A DNA stretch of 64,000 nucleotides, from contig JAUYNL010000081.1 of assembly GCA_030696085.1 (NCBI GenBank), positions 62,001 through 126,000 on the forward strand, in the 5' to 3' direction. Position numbers and translations under genes: made by a program. Shown in pieces: positions 35,277-44,606 of the stretch. Position 1 is the stretch's first letter. Every line of letters begins with the position of its first letter. Below the pieces are notes generated by a model. It did no database searches, had not been told where the DNA came from, and saw nothing but the letters and a program-made list of their open reading frames with translations. The stretch is from Luteolibacter sp. (GTDB taxonomy: Bacteria; Verrucomicrobiota; Verrucomicrobiia; Verrucomicrobiales; Akkermansiaceae).

Positions 35277-36500
35277 ATGCCGAAGAAGAAAAAGAAACGC
35301 GCGAAATACCACACCGACGAGCAGGGACACTACGTCTGGGAGAACTACTTCGTCCGCGGCAAGCAGCGGCGGCGGAAACTGCGCGTCACGGTCATTGATG
35401 GCGAAATCATCGACGATCCCGACGCATGGCTTCTTGCCAACGCCGATGACTGCTTTTTGAATCAAATCGAACGCTGGGATCTCATCGGGCAACGCATGAT
35501 CGAGGACGAGGGACCGCAAACCGCAGAACACACTATGAAGCACCCGCCCCGCAAGCTGCGCCTCGACATCGCCGAACTCGAATCGGCCTTTGACTTCATT
35601 GCCACGGTCGATCCGGGTTATTGTGACCAGCCATGCATTTCCTTCCTCGATCTGACCACTGGCAAAGTCGTCGCGGCGGAAGACGAGGAGGAAACCGAGG
35701 CGCTGTTTGGTGACGGAAACCACCTCGTCCTGCCCGCCGACCTGTTCGAGGGCTTGGAATACGGCGCACTCGACGAGTTTGTGGATTCCCTGCCGGACGA
35801 TCCGCTCCGCGGACAACTGGCGCAGGCCATTCGCGGCAAGGGCGCTTTCCGGCGCTTCAAGGACATCGTGTTCGGCGATGGCAACGTCGAGTTGAAACAT
35901 CGCTGGCTCTGGTTCGAGACCCGCCGCAGGCGCGAACGCATCGTCGAGTGGCTCCGCGACGAAAACATCGAGCCGGATTGGGGTCGCGATATTTTCGAGC
36001 CACCACCGCCGCCAAACAAACGCGCCGATCTGCTCCGCGCCGTGCTCGCCTTCGTTCGCGACGCCCGCGCCATTCCCGGCGTGCGCCGCATCGCCCTGCT
36101 AGGCTCGCTCACCACCCCCAAGGCCATACCGAAGGACGTCGATGTTCTCGTCGAGGTGAGCGACGATCTACCGCTCGACAAGCTCGCCCGCTTTTCACGC
36201 CGCTTGCTCGGCAAGACCATGGAAACCGGCGACGGTTGCGGCACCGATGTCTTTCTCTGCAATCCGCAAGGCGAATACCTCGGACGCATCTGCTCGTGGA
36301 AACAATGCGCCCCCGGCATCCGGCGGGCTTGCCAGGCCCAACACTGCGGACGGCGGGAATATCTCTACGACGACCTCCAAATCGTCCGCCTTGATCCCAT
36401 GCTCATCGCCAAACCGCCGCTCGAACTCTGGCCCGAAATCGTCACCCGCATCGAAATCCCGGACGACGTGCGCGAGGAACTCGTCGCGGCCCTGCGGTGA
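35277..36500 (+). CDS. UPF0158 domain fused to a nucleotidyltransferase domain
   Basis: A 407-residue protein of three parts. A Lys/Arg-rich N-terminus (1-90) opens with MPKKKKKRAKYH. A UPF0158 domain (about 93-235) has KLRLDIAELESAF, SFLDLTTGKVV and GKGAFRRFKDIVFG with RHW-type ending. A minimal nucleotidyltransferase domain (about 250-400) has ALLGSLTT (Gly276-Ser277) and the metal pair D287-x-D289 in KDVDVLVEV, plus a distal Cys-rich patch (CSWKQCAPGIRRACQAQHCG). UPF0158 has no known function; MNT-like domains act as toxins, antitoxins or tRNA/protein modifiers. The fusion is unusual to me. It lies next to a restriction-modification candidate. Confidence 0.75.
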   Translation: MPKKKKKRAKYHTDEQGHYVWENYFVRGKQRRRKLRVTVIDGEIIDDPDAWLLANADDCFLNQIERWDLIGQRMIEDEGPQTAEHTMKHPPRKLRLDIAELESAFDFIATVDPGYCDQPCISFLDLTTGKVVAAEDEEETEALFGDGNHLVLPADLFEGLEYGALDEFVDSLPDDPLRGQLAQAIRGKGAFRRFKDIVFGDGNVELKHRWLWFETRRRRERIVEWLRDENIEPDWGRDIFEPPPPPNKRADLLRAVLAFVRDARAIPGVRRIALLGSLTTPKAIPKDVDVLVEVSDDLPLDKLARFSRRLLGKTMETGDGCGTDVFLCNPQGEYLGRICSWKQCAPGIRRACQAQHCGRREYLYDDLQIVRLDPMLIAKPPLELWPEIVTRIEIPDDVREELVAALR

Positions 36501-36537
36501 ACGTGAAAAACCAGGCCCCCGCCATTTTCCCTCACCC

Positions 36538-36852
36538 ATGACCATCCCGCGTCTCGATCCTCCTCCGGAAGGACAAACCCAGAAAGGCTGGTGCCTTTAT
36601 CAAGACGATCGCTGGGATGGTCCGGTGCCGCACGATTGGGACGAACAAGGATGGCTCGTCTATCCGGACCGCGCCACGGCATTCATCGGCCTGGCACGCG
36701 AACTCCGCAGGCGCTGCGACCTGTTCGATGCCGGCCAATTGCGGGGCGAAGAACTCGCGTGCAACTGGTATCCCGTCGAAGTCACCTACCTGCCCGATGG
36801 GTGCGTGAGGGATGAAACGGACGCGGAGTTTGAGCCCGGAAAACCGTGGTGA
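36538..36852 (+). CDS. Small uncharacterised acidic protein
   Basis: A 104-residue protein rich in Asp, Pro and Trp (GWCLYQDDRWDGPVPHDWDE; GWLVYPDRATAFIGLARELR). No signal, membrane helix or known domain. It starts 37 bases after the UPF0158-nucleotidyltransferase gene on the same strand, so it may be its partner. The ATG at 36538 is preferred because the open frame upstream overlaps the previous gene in a shadow frame. Confidence 0.6.
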   Translation: MTIPRLDPPPEGQTQKGWCLYQDDRWDGPVPHDWDEQGWLVYPDRATAFIGLARELRRRCDLFDAGQLRGEELACNWYPVEVTYLPDGCVRDETDAEFEPGKPW

Positions 36853-36966
36853 GAAAAGAACAACACTTTGCCAAACATCAACAACCCCACGCCAAGGACA
36901 AGCCGATGAAACGGGGGCTGGTACCGGCACCAAGGATGGGCACACTGTGAATCCGAAAGACACTAT

Positions 36967-37584
36967 TCACACCGCCAAGAAACAGTGGAAGAGCTTGAAG
37001 CGTCCTTCCGGAAAGTGGAGGGAAAGACGCAGTCTTGAATCCTTCGGCTCGATGCATGGCTGGAAGCACCTGCCATCGATTTCCAACTCCGCCTTGTGGG
37101 CCGCCAAATGCGTCTCTACGCTGGCGATGGCCTTGCCGATTTCACCATCCATCACGAATCCGAGCATGCCGCCATGGTCATGCCCCTTAGCGTATTTCCT
37201 GGATATGAAACGTGCGACACCTTCCTTTCGGTATTCGCCGTACAGCGTTTTCCCTTTAAAATGCAATCGCTTGCACTCCCAGATGAACCGATGGTGACCT
37301 CCTAAATCGAAGGTGATGTCCGTCCGTCCCAGATGGCTTTCTTGTTCGGCGTCCAATTCGTCATTCTGTCCACTGATGGAATAGTCAGCCAGCCACTCCC
37401 ACCCGTCTTTTGACTGCAACCGCCGCAAGGCAAAGACAAGTTGCCGGGACATAGGGTCTTCTCGTCTCGATAGAGTGGTGCGGTATCCTCGGTCGAAGGC
37501 CTCAAGTGTTGCTTCAACGAGCCAAACGACTTCCCGGGTGAAGTCGATCTCCTTGAGAAGACTTGTTTTCCTGGATGCGATCAT
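36967..37584 (-). CDS. Putative PD-(D/E)XK restriction endonuclease
   Basis: A 205-residue protein. The core GRTDITFDLGGHHRFIWECK has the order D89...E103-x-K105 of PD-(D/E)XK nucleases. The rest is alpha/beta with no other recognised domain. Its ATG overlaps the stop of the large methyltransferase gene (ATGA, 37581-37584), so it is made together with it. A restriction endonuclease partnering the methyltransferase is the natural reading; a nicking or phage-response effector is possible. I do not recognise the specific family. Confidence 0.65.
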   Translation of the reverse strand: MIASRKTSLLKEIDFTREVVWLVEATLEAFDRGYRTTLSRREDPMSRQLVFALRRLQSKDGWEWLADYSISGQNDELDAEQESHLGRTDITFDLGGHHRFIWECKRLHFKGKTLYGEYRKEGVARFISRKYAKGHDHGGMLGFVMDGEIGKAIASVETHLAAHKAELEIDGRCFQPCIEPKDSRLRLSLHFPEGRFKLFHCFLAV

Positions 37585-40500
37585 TCGTGTTTTGACCGGC
37601 GAAGATTTGCCAAATGGGAGATGATTTCATCGGCATCGTTCAAAGCAGCCGAGCGAGTCCAATGTCTCAGGATGTCCGGCTTCAGGATGTAAACGTGATC
37701 TTCTTCCAGAAATTTGAATCCCCGCAAATATTGAAACGGAGTATCTTCTTTGCGGAGAGCTTGTTCCATTCGTGAGAGGATTTTGGAGAATCCGTCTGTT
37801 GAATCATCCGGCTTTCGCCCGCTCGCCGAACGCTTTTTGTCTCCGTCATCTGTCAGTCGAATGACGAGAAGACGCAGGCGGCTCTTTTGACCCGGTTTCA
37901 GGACACTTTCGAGGGCGACCTTGCGGCGGGAACCGAACTTCGAGATGAATTGATTGATGCTCTTGCACAGAATTTCCTGATAGGAATCGATTTCAGGTTC
38001 TTTTGGACTCATCAACGCAGGCCCCTTGGTTTTTCTGCCACCCGGGCGAACGCTCGGGCTATAAATCCGGCAGGTGTCTTCAATGAGCATGCGCTCATTT
38101 GCCCCGACACCATAGTATTGGTAGATCAACTCATCCAAGCGTTCCTTGGTCTGGATGGACTCTTCCGGATTGAAGAAAGCTCCGTGCTTTTTCTTCGCGG
38201 CAGCGAGGTTCTCAAATTCTTTGAGGATTCGGTCAGCGATCACTTCGGCGTCAGACCCCGCGAAAGGACTATCCGGAAGTGGAAATGGAAGGTGGAGTTT
38301 GTCTTCAAGATGAATCTGATTCCGTCCTGCAATCCAGCCTGCGGCTGAGTGGAAAATCAGATACTTGGCAAGATCGCTTTGAAGAAAGCCAGCAAGCAGT
38401 GCAATCATTCGCCGATCATTTTTTGTGCTGGAGAATGCTTGAAGCGAATCTTGAAACCGGATGGGCTTTCGATATTCGCCGAAATAGGCAAACTTGGTGA
38501 ATCCCTTGTTATGAATGAAAAGTGGACCGCGAAAAATCTGCTCATCAGGTTTGCGACGCAACAGTGTTAGCGATGCCTTTGTTCCTTTCTGGCTTCGGTG
38601 TTTTCCGAGAAAAGAACCCACTGTCTGCCCATTGCAGTCCTCCACGGTGACGGTAAGATCGAGTTTGGCGCTACTGTCCAGATAAGGGCTGTTTTTCCAG
38701 GCTTCAGGCAGGGGTTGACTGCCGCCTTTTGTCTCGGCCAGATAGAAAGGTTGAAAACCGACGCCACGGATGAATGGCTTCACTTCGTCGCTTTCAGGTT
38801 CTCCTGTGATATCGCCAAGTTTCGGCATCATCCAAAGCCTTTGCAGGAATTTCAGATCGCGGGCGGACGCTTGGAACCGTGAAACCCAGAGCAATCGAAA
38901 GGCCACATTGTTTTCACAGGCAGCGATCTCCCGTCCATGGATCACTTTTTCGTCTCCAGGTTCCAGCGGGATCAATCCGCGCCGGTTGTCGTAATTGCAA
39001 ACCTTGGGAGTGAGGTAGCGGATCGAATGTTCCTTCGTTGGCTTTCCGGTGGAATACCGCATGATGAAACACGGATAATCCGGTCCGACAAAAAGTTGGT
39101 TCTGATAATCGGCCAAGTTGACGACGAGGCCGACCTTGTGGTTGCCAAACCATTCCTGAGTCAATGTTCCCTGTTCCGATACCAACATCGTGGTTGGGAG
39201 AACAAAGCATGCAATCCCGCCGTTACGGGTCTTTCTAGGAGCATCCCGCACAAAAGGAAACGCGATTTGTTTGCTGCCACGCTGGCCCCACGGGGGATTA
39301 CCCACGATGCAATCGAACCCGGTTGGCAAGCTGCTGAAATCCTCAATGAAATCCGCGTGCGTAATCGTGGCGAAGCCATCCCGATTGTCAGGATTGGGTG
39401 TGAGTAGATTGGGCAGAATCGGTTTGCCTTTTAGGCTGGCCTTGAATTCTTCCAGTTCGACGGGCTCCACCTTTTCGAAAAGGGCAAGGTAGAGGCTGAA
39501 AGCGGCAATCCGACAAGCGGTGGGATCCTTGTCCACGCCGCGGATTTGGTTGAGCAGGATGTCAAGTAGCGCGTTGATCCGTGTGTGTTTGTGGCGGTTT
39601 CCGTTTCCCTGATGAAACTGCCAATGCTCGGCTAGCAGGTTGAAGGCGATGACCAGGAACACTCCGGAACCACACGAAGGATCGAGAAACCGCGAGGAAC
39701 CGACGTCCTTTCTGTCTTGGATGGAGATATTAACCACCATCTCCGCAAGATGTCGGGGAGTGTAATACGCGCCAAGTTCGTGTTTGCCCTCCGCATCCTC
39801 CGCTTCCAAAAAGTCTTCGTAGATGGCGCTAATGGTCTCCACGGGAATATGGCGAAAGTCGTAAACCCAGAATGGCAACGTCATCTGCCCGGTGCTGATT
39901 TCATCACCGTTCAAAAAGTCGGCCAGGAGATCGAACTTATCCGGAGTGAGGCACTCCTGTTCCGGCTTCATGTCCGGACTGAACATGCTGCCATTGAACT
40001 CCCGCTGAAGACTGGCAAACAGGTTGTCATACAGAAGTTTGACGGCCTTGCTGCCGTGACCGCGGTTGTGTGAAAAGAACTCCTTGAGGTTCTTCGCCTT
40101 GCCCGGGAAATGCTGTTTCGTAAGGAAACCGCGGTCGCACAGGAAACTGATGAAAAGCAAGCGCCCAAGAAGATTGTGTGCGATCTTCTTGTCGTGGAAG
40201 CCGAGTTGATTGCGAATCTCGTTAAGATTCCTCATCAGGCTGCGATCCACTGCGTTTTCGGTATCGAACTTCGGTTGGCAGTCTCGGTAAATCTGTCCCG
40301 TTTCGATTTTCCGCAGGTAATCGGAGAGGCTGTTTTGCTCCAGCGCCTCAGCGGCGATTGTCCACGTATCGACCAGTGAAACATCGGACCACCGGGAATC
40401 TTTACTTGCGGGCGGGCGAAACATCGCGGAATGAACCTCAATCTTTGTCGGTTCGATCAGCAACAGAAGAGGGGCGGTGCCTTGATTCCACAAGAACCTG

Positions 40501-40742
40501 ATCCATGGCTCCTTTTCGTCGGCCGGTACGGCCCGCCCCCAATGTTTGAGGTAGGCGGCTGGCTGGTGGTCGATAAAGAGCACCCCGTCGAGTCTGAGTT
40601 TTTCCCAAGCTTGCCGAACCGAAAAAGCGACCGAAGCGAGTTCGGGATGCCTGACAAGATCATCTGGAGAAGACAAATAGAGGGATGCCCGGGTCGTTTC
40701 AAGCCCTAGCGCATTCTCGATGTGCTGTACAGTCTGCCTCAT
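37581..40742 (-). CDS. Eco57I-like N6-adenine DNA methyltransferase
   Basis: A 1053-residue protein. The N-terminal region (about 1-300) is of the kind seen in type IIG/Eco57I-family proteins (LLLLIEPTKIEVHSA) but shows no clear nuclease motif. Motif X is GAYYTPRHLAEMVV (about 324), motif I FLDPSCGSGVFL (354-360) and motif IV IVGNPPWGQRG (482-485, NPPW), typical of gamma-class m6A enzymes. The C-terminal 500 residues probably hold the target recognition domain (HLEDKLHLPFPLPDSPFAG). The coupled 205-residue nuclease supplies a PD-(D/E)XK core, so the pair makes a compact two-gene system. It lies beside a SNF2 ATPase; BREX PglX and DISARM DrmMI are related but their partner genes are absent. 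Confidence 0.85.
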   Translation of the reverse strand: MRQTVQHIENALGLETTRASLYLSSPDDLVRHPELASVAFSVRQAWEKLRLDGVLFIDHQPAAYLKHWGRAVPADEKEPWIRFLWNQGTAPLLLLIEPTKIEVHSAMFRPPASKDSRWSDVSLVDTWTIAAEALEQNSLSDYLRKIETGQIYRDCQPKFDTENAVDRSLMRNLNEIRNQLGFHDKKIAHNLLGRLLFISFLCDRGFLTKQHFPGKAKNLKEFFSHNRGHGSKAVKLLYDNLFASLQREFNGSMFSPDMKPEQECLTPDKFDLLADFLNGDEISTGQMTLPFWVYDFRHIPVETISAIYEDFLEAEDAEGKHELGAYYTPRHLAEMVVNISIQDRKDVGSSRFLDPSCGSGVFLVIAFNLLAEHWQFHQGNGNRHKHTRINALLDILLNQIRGVDKDPTACRIAAFSLYLALFEKVEPVELEEFKASLKGKPILPNLLTPNPDNRDGFATITHADFIEDFSSLPTGFDCIVGNPPWGQRGSKQIAFPFVRDAPRKTRNGGIACFVLPTTMLVSEQGTLTQEWFGNHKVGLVVNLADYQNQLFVGPDYPCFIMRYSTGKPTKEHSIRYLTPKVCNYDNRRGLIPLEPGDEKVIHGREIAACENNVAFRLLWVSRFQASARDLKFLQRLWMMPKLGDITGEPESDEVKPFIRGVGFQPFYLAETKGGSQPLPEAWKNSPYLDSSAKLDLTVTVEDCNGQTVGSFLGKHRSQKGTKASLTLLRRKPDEQIFRGPLFIHNKGFTKFAYFGEYRKPIRFQDSLQAFSSTKNDRRMIALLAGFLQSDLAKYLIFHSAAGWIAGRNQIHLEDKLHLPFPLPDSPFAGSDAEVIADRILKEFENLAAAKKKHGAFFNPEESIQTKERLDELIYQYYGVGANERMLIEDTCRIYSPSVRPGGRKTKGPALMSPKEPEIDSYQEILCKSINQFISKFGSRRKVALESVLKPGQKSRLRLLVIRLTDDGDKKRSASGRKPDDSTDGFSKILSRMEQALRKEDTPFQYLRGFKFLEEDHVYILKPDILRHWTRSAALNDADEIISHLANLRRSKHE

Positions 40743-41124
40743 CGGTTACAGTATTTGTTCATTTGTTCAACGTGGAATCGAAGGTGTTCATTGGAACTAC
40801 AATAATGCGTTGCGGTGTGCAACCCCCGAGCCATCAATGACTGATTTATTTTCGAAGGACCAGCGAAAGTGCTCAAGGCATCTAAATGGACGGCAAGGGT
40901 CTCTCTGAGACGCTTCTCGCAAGGCAACTTTCGGGGTCAGCCGGGTTCTTGATGCTTGGAACCATTCACCGGCTTTCTCTCGGTGCCAAGGCTGTCCAAC
41001 ATCGTGACGATCAGGCCGAATCTTGTTCAAAACAATTACGAATCTTCCAGAATCGTTACAAATCGGGGTTTTTCCAAGTTTTTGATTACGAAATACGGCA
41101 TGGCGGCTGAAAACCGCCGCCAGC
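40743..41124. other. Intergenic region between SNF2 ATPase and methyltransferase genes
   Basis: About 380 bases, lower in GC than its neighbours, with no credible gene. Just upstream of the methyltransferase start, on its strand, the octamer tgaacaaa is directly repeated (about 40755-40772). This is the likely control region of the restriction-modification pair, but no promoter is clear. Confidence 0.45.
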
Positions 41125-43914
41125 TCACCCCTCCAACAAGGCCCGCACCATGCTGGCGTCGAGCTTGCTGGAAATGTCCGCATCGGCCAGCAACCCGGCG
41201 GCGAGTTTGGCTTTTTCCTGCTGGAGCTTGTGGATGCGTTCTTCGACGGTGTCCTGGCAGAGCAGTTTGTGGACGAAGACCGGTTTGTCCTGGCCGATGC
41301 GGTAGGCGCGGTCGGTGGCCTGGGCCTCGGCGGCGGGGTTCCACCAGGGGTCGTAATGGATGACCGTGTCCGCGGCGGTTAGATTGAGGCCGGTGCCGCC
41401 GGCTTTGAGGGAAATGAGGAATACGGGGATTTTTCCGGTCTGGAAATCCTCGACGAGTTTGCCGCGGTCTTTGGAGGCTCCGGTGAGTTTGAGGTGCGGG
41501 ATTTTTTCCCTGACGAGATGCGCCCCGATGAGGGCGAGCATGGTGGTGAACTGCGAGAAGATGAGGATGCGCCGGCCTTCCTCGATGAGCACGGCTAACA
41601 ACTCGGTGAGGAAATCGAGTTTCGCGGATTCATGGATGGTATTGGCGAACTCGTCGGGCAGGAGGCGCGGATCGCAGCAGATCTGGCGGAGCTTGAGCAG
41701 GGCGTCGAGGAAGACGATTTGGAACTGGTCCATGCCTCGCGCGGCGATGGCTTCGCGGACGCGCTTGTTCATGGTGGCTCTCACGGTTTCGTAGAGGTCC
41801 TTCTGCGCGGTGTGGAGTTCGATGAGGTGGACGAGCTCGGTTTTCGGCGGCAGTTCCTTGGCGACCTGGTCCTTGGTGCGGCGCAGGATGAGCGGGGCGA
41901 CGCGCTTTTTCAGGACTTCGTTGCGCTCGGTGTCGCCGTCCTTTTCGATGGGCTTGCGGAAGCGGGTGTTGAAGGCCTGTTCGCTGCCCAGGAAACCGGG
42001 GACCAGGAATTTCATCAGGCTCCAGAGCTCGCCGAGGTGGTTCTCGACCGGAGTTCCTGATAGACAAAGACGGTGGCGGGCATCGAGCTTGCAGGCGGCC
42101 TGCGCGACCTTTGCATGCGGGTTCTTGATGTTCTGCGCCTCGTCGAGCACGGCGAGGTGGAAGGGATGGGCGCGGAGTTTCTCGATATCGCGATGGAGCA
42201 GGGCGAAGGAAGTCAGGACGATGTCCGCGTGGGGGATGGAACGGTGGTATTTTTTGCGCTCGGGGCCGTTGAGGATGAGGATGCGCAGATCCGGCGTGAA
42301 CTTGCGGGCCTCCGCCGCCCAGTTCGGAACCACCGAGGTGGGCGCGACGACGAGGGTGGGCAGGCCGCGCGAATGGCCGGATTTTTTTTCGGTTAGAATG
42401 TGGGTGAGCGTTTGCAGGGTTTTGCCGAGGCCCATGTCATCGGCGAGGATGCCGTGCAGGCCGTGGCGGGCGAGGAACTGCATCCAGTGGAAGCCTGCGA
42501 GCTGATAGTCGCGCAGCGTGGCATGAACGCCGGGATCGGGCGGGATGGGCTCGATGCCGGAAAAGTTGTTGAGCTTGGAGGCGAGCTCCGCGAGGTCCGG
42601 CGGGGTTTCGAGGCCGAGACCTTCAAGACCGGCGAGCGAGGCGGCATCCAGCGCGTGGAGGCGGGTTTTTTCGGGAAACTTCGGATCAATGAGCGATCCG
42701 AGATGATGGAGGATGCGGCGCACGCGACCGATCGGGAGTTTCAGCGCATCGCCATTCGGCAGCGGCACGTAGATGTGCCCGAGATCCGGGCGGTCGAGGG
42801 TTTCCTCCAGAAAATCGCTTTCTAACAAACCCGCGAGGATCGGCAGCAGGTCATGGCGTTCGCCGCCGACATCGAAGCCGACGGACAGGCTGAACCAGCC
42901 GCCGTCCTGGGGCGCGAGGGAGCTGTCCCATTGCGCGGGATCGGCCTCGAAGACGCGGTGGCCGACGTTGTCATCGACGGTGACGGTCCAGTCGGAATCC
43001 TCGAGGCGGGTGATCATTTCGCCGCGGAACTGGTGCCAGAAGGCATCCACCGGGACGCGGCCGGGATCGGGGAACCAGCGGTCGCGGGCAGGCGCGGTTT
43101 TGGTGTCGCGGGACTTGAGGTTGAGGAGAAAACGCCAGGCGGAATTGGACTGGAGCGAGGACAGCCCGGTGTCGGCAAGCTGGCGGGCGGCGGCGTTTTC
43201 CGCAGCCTGATGGTGCTGGAGAATGGCCGGGCGGCCATCCGGCAGGGTGATGCGGCTGGTCCAGTCGGGCATGGATCCGCGCAGCGGGCCGCGATGCTCG
43301 CCATAGATGACGCCGGCCTCTGCGGCGATCCAGACATCTGGATCCGCTTGGCCGAGTGATTGGAGCAGCAGCTTGGACATGCGGTCCACGGGTTCGCGGG
43401 TGACGTGGAGCTCGAAGCGCGGCTCGGGCGAAATGCGCGGCAGGGCCGGCATCACCGGGGGAGGTGGGCCGTCCTGCGGCAACGCGGCTGCGACTGCGGC
43501 GGCGATTCCATGGCCTTTCATCCGCGAGAGGACGCGTTCTTTTTCCGCACGCAGAATGAGGGCGGCGGCGTGGTGGCAGAAGGCCCCCAGCTCGCAGGAA
43601 CAGAAGGTTTCCATCTCCCAGCCGTCATCGGCCGGCCAGAAACCGACCTCGGTTTCCTCCTGCACCATCGTTCCTAACAAGCTGAAGGAATCCGGTGACG
43701 GTTCTTCCAGGCGAAGTTCCCGGACTTTTGAAACGAGAGGATTCGCGGCGTGTAGAATCTCGTCGTCGAAACGGTTCTTCCAGCGGGAATCCCGGAAGAA
43801 TGCGGATGGATCGGCGGGCACGGGGCGGCAGAATGATTGGGCCGGGCGGTCGTAAAACCACCGCCACTCATCACGATTGCGTGGAGGGCGAGCAGAGTTC
43901 GACGACAATACCAT
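41125..43914 (-). CDS. SWIM-domain SNF2 family ATPase/helicase
   Basis: A 929-residue protein from the ATG at 43914. A SWIM zinc finger (CSCELGAFCHHAA, C-x-C...C-x-H) sits near residue 110. The C-terminal half is a Snf2/Rad54-like motor: DDMGLGKTLQTLTHIL (motif I), LVVAPTSVVPNW, LAVLDEAQNIKNPHAK (DEAQ motif II), LCLSGTPVENHLGELWSLMK (III), ILIFSQFTTML, GGTGLNLTAADTVIHYDPWW and the final ATDRAYRIGQDKPVFVHKL. Such proteins translocate on dsDNA and remodel protein-DNA complexes; the bacterial SWIM type is common but functionally open. The start overlaps the VOC gene's end by 44 bases; a TTG at 43908 is an alternative. Confidence 0.88.
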   Translation of the reverse strand: MVLSSNSARPPRNRDEWRWFYDRPAQSFCRPVPADPSAFFRDSRWKNRFDDEILHAANPLVSKVRELRLEEPSPDSFSLLGTMVQEETEVGFWPADDGWEMETFCSCELGAFCHHAAALILRAEKERVLSRMKGHGIAAAVAAALPQDGPPPPVMPALPRISPEPRFELHVTREPVDRMSKLLLQSLGQADPDVWIAAEAGVIYGEHRGPLRGSMPDWTSRITLPDGRPAILQHHQAAENAAARQLADTGLSSLQSNSAWRFLLNLKSRDTKTAPARDRWFPDPGRVPVDAFWHQFRGEMITRLEDSDWTVTVDDNVGHRVFEADPAQWDSSLAPQDGGWFSLSVGFDVGGERHDLLPILAGLLESDFLEETLDRPDLGHIYVPLPNGDALKLPIGRVRRILHHLGSLIDPKFPEKTRLHALDAASLAGLEGLGLETPPDLAELASKLNNFSGIEPIPPDPGVHATLRDYQLAGFHWMQFLARHGLHGILADDMGLGKTLQTLTHILTEKKSGHSRGLPTLVVAPTSVVPNWAAEARKFTPDLRILILNGPERKKYHRSIPHADIVLTSFALLHRDIEKLRAHPFHLAVLDEAQNIKNPHAKVAQAACKLDARHRLCLSGTPVENHLGELWSLMKFLVPGFLGSEQAFNTRFRKPIEKDGDTERNEVLKKRVAPLILRRTKDQVAKELPPKTELVHLIELHTAQKDLYETVRATMNKRVREAIAARGMDQFQIVFLDALLKLRQICCDPRLLPDEFANTIHESAKLDFLTELLAVLIEEGRRILIFSQFTTMLALIGAHLVREKIPHLKLTGASKDRGKLVEDFQTGKIPVFLISLKAGGTGLNLTAADTVIHYDPWWNPAAEAQATDRAYRIGQDKPVFVHKLLCQDTVEERIHKLQQEKAKLAAGLLADADISSKLDASMVRALLEG

Positions 43915-44266
43915 CCTTGTCACGGACGAAGGCGACGATCTGGCCCCAGGGTTTGGTGATTGGGCCGGACACGGCGGTGGCTCCGGCGCTGAGCGCGCGC
44001 TCGTATGCGGAGGGAACATCCTCGGTGGTGAATGCGATCTCAAATCCCGCAGGCGGGGAGGAGGGCGTGTTTTCCTGAAATCCGCAGGGCAGATTGGATT
44101 TCGCGAGACCGTTGGCGGCGAAGGAAAGCGTGGTGGCACCGGTGTCCATTTCGGCATACATACCGGCCTCATGGACGAAGCGGCGGCTTAGACCGAAGGC
44201 GTCTTCATAAAACGCCACCGAGCGGGGCACATCTTTGACGTAGAGGATCGTGTAGCCGAGCTTCAT
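43871..44266 (-). CDS. VOC family (glyoxalase-like) protein
   Basis: A 131-residue, complete two-module VOC fold: KLGYTILYVKDVPRSVAFYE at the start, TTLSFAANGL, FEIAFTTEDVPSAYERALSA and RDKDGIVVELCSP at the end. Metal-ligand positions of glyoxalase I (His near the start, Glu in VVELCSP) are partly present: no His at the first site, so lyase activity is doubtful and binding or resistance roles are equally likely. It overlaps the start of the SNF2 gene by 44 bases, so the two may be coupled. Confidence 0.85.
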   Translation of the reverse strand: MKLGYTILYVKDVPRSVAFYEDAFGLSRRFVHEAGMYAEMDTGATTLSFAANGLAKSNLPCGFQENTPSSPPAGFEIAFTTEDVPSAYERALSAGATAVSGPITKPWGQIVAFVRDKDGIVVELCSPSTQS

Positions 44267-44606
44267 GGCTGGAGGATTAGCAAAGCCCCGCCCGGCAAGA
44301 CAAGCACAGTCGGGAAAAATCCCGCTCGCACGAGCTGAAAAACAAGGCGTTGCCCTGCGGAGCCATCATCATCATCATCATCATCTGTCGGCAAGAGAGC
44401 GGGCGGTCCGTCGCCATGGCCGCTTATTGCGGAGCAAAGGACAATTGAGAACTGCCCGTGGCCCAGGAACTCCTCAAGCAAAGTGGTGACTTGCTCGAAA
44501 ACGCAGCCCCTTGCGAAGAACAGGCCAGCCAGGCAAACGCCCTGCGCCGGCCCGCATTCAAGTCCCCGCTTGCCAGCCGGATGCGGATGGTGAAGCGTCG
44601 CCGCAC
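44267..44606. other. Divergent intergenic region with CAT microsatellite
   Basis: About 340 bases between the VOC gene (minus) and the TPM gene (plus). Holds the trinucleotide tract at 44364-44384. I see no credible gene, although frames across the tract would encode poly-Asp or poly-His. Confidence 0.5.
44364..44384. repeat. (CAT)7 trinucleotide tract
   Basis: Seven perfect tandem copies of cat in a divergent promoter region. Tracts like this are prone to slippage, more so if mismatch repair is off. Confidence 0.95.

Noticed and set aside
34914-35900. 328-codon minus-strand frame opposite the UPF0158 gene
   Set aside because: Antisense shadow; the plus strand has two recognisable domains and the minus frame has none.
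40797-41183. 128-codon minus-strand frame between the SNF2 and methyltransferase genes
   Set aside because: No recognisable features and it overlaps the SNF2 gene end; treated as intergenic.
44263-44481. Short minus-strand frame with a poly-Asp run
   Set aside because: The Asp run is only the CAT microsatellite read in one frame; flanks do not look coding.
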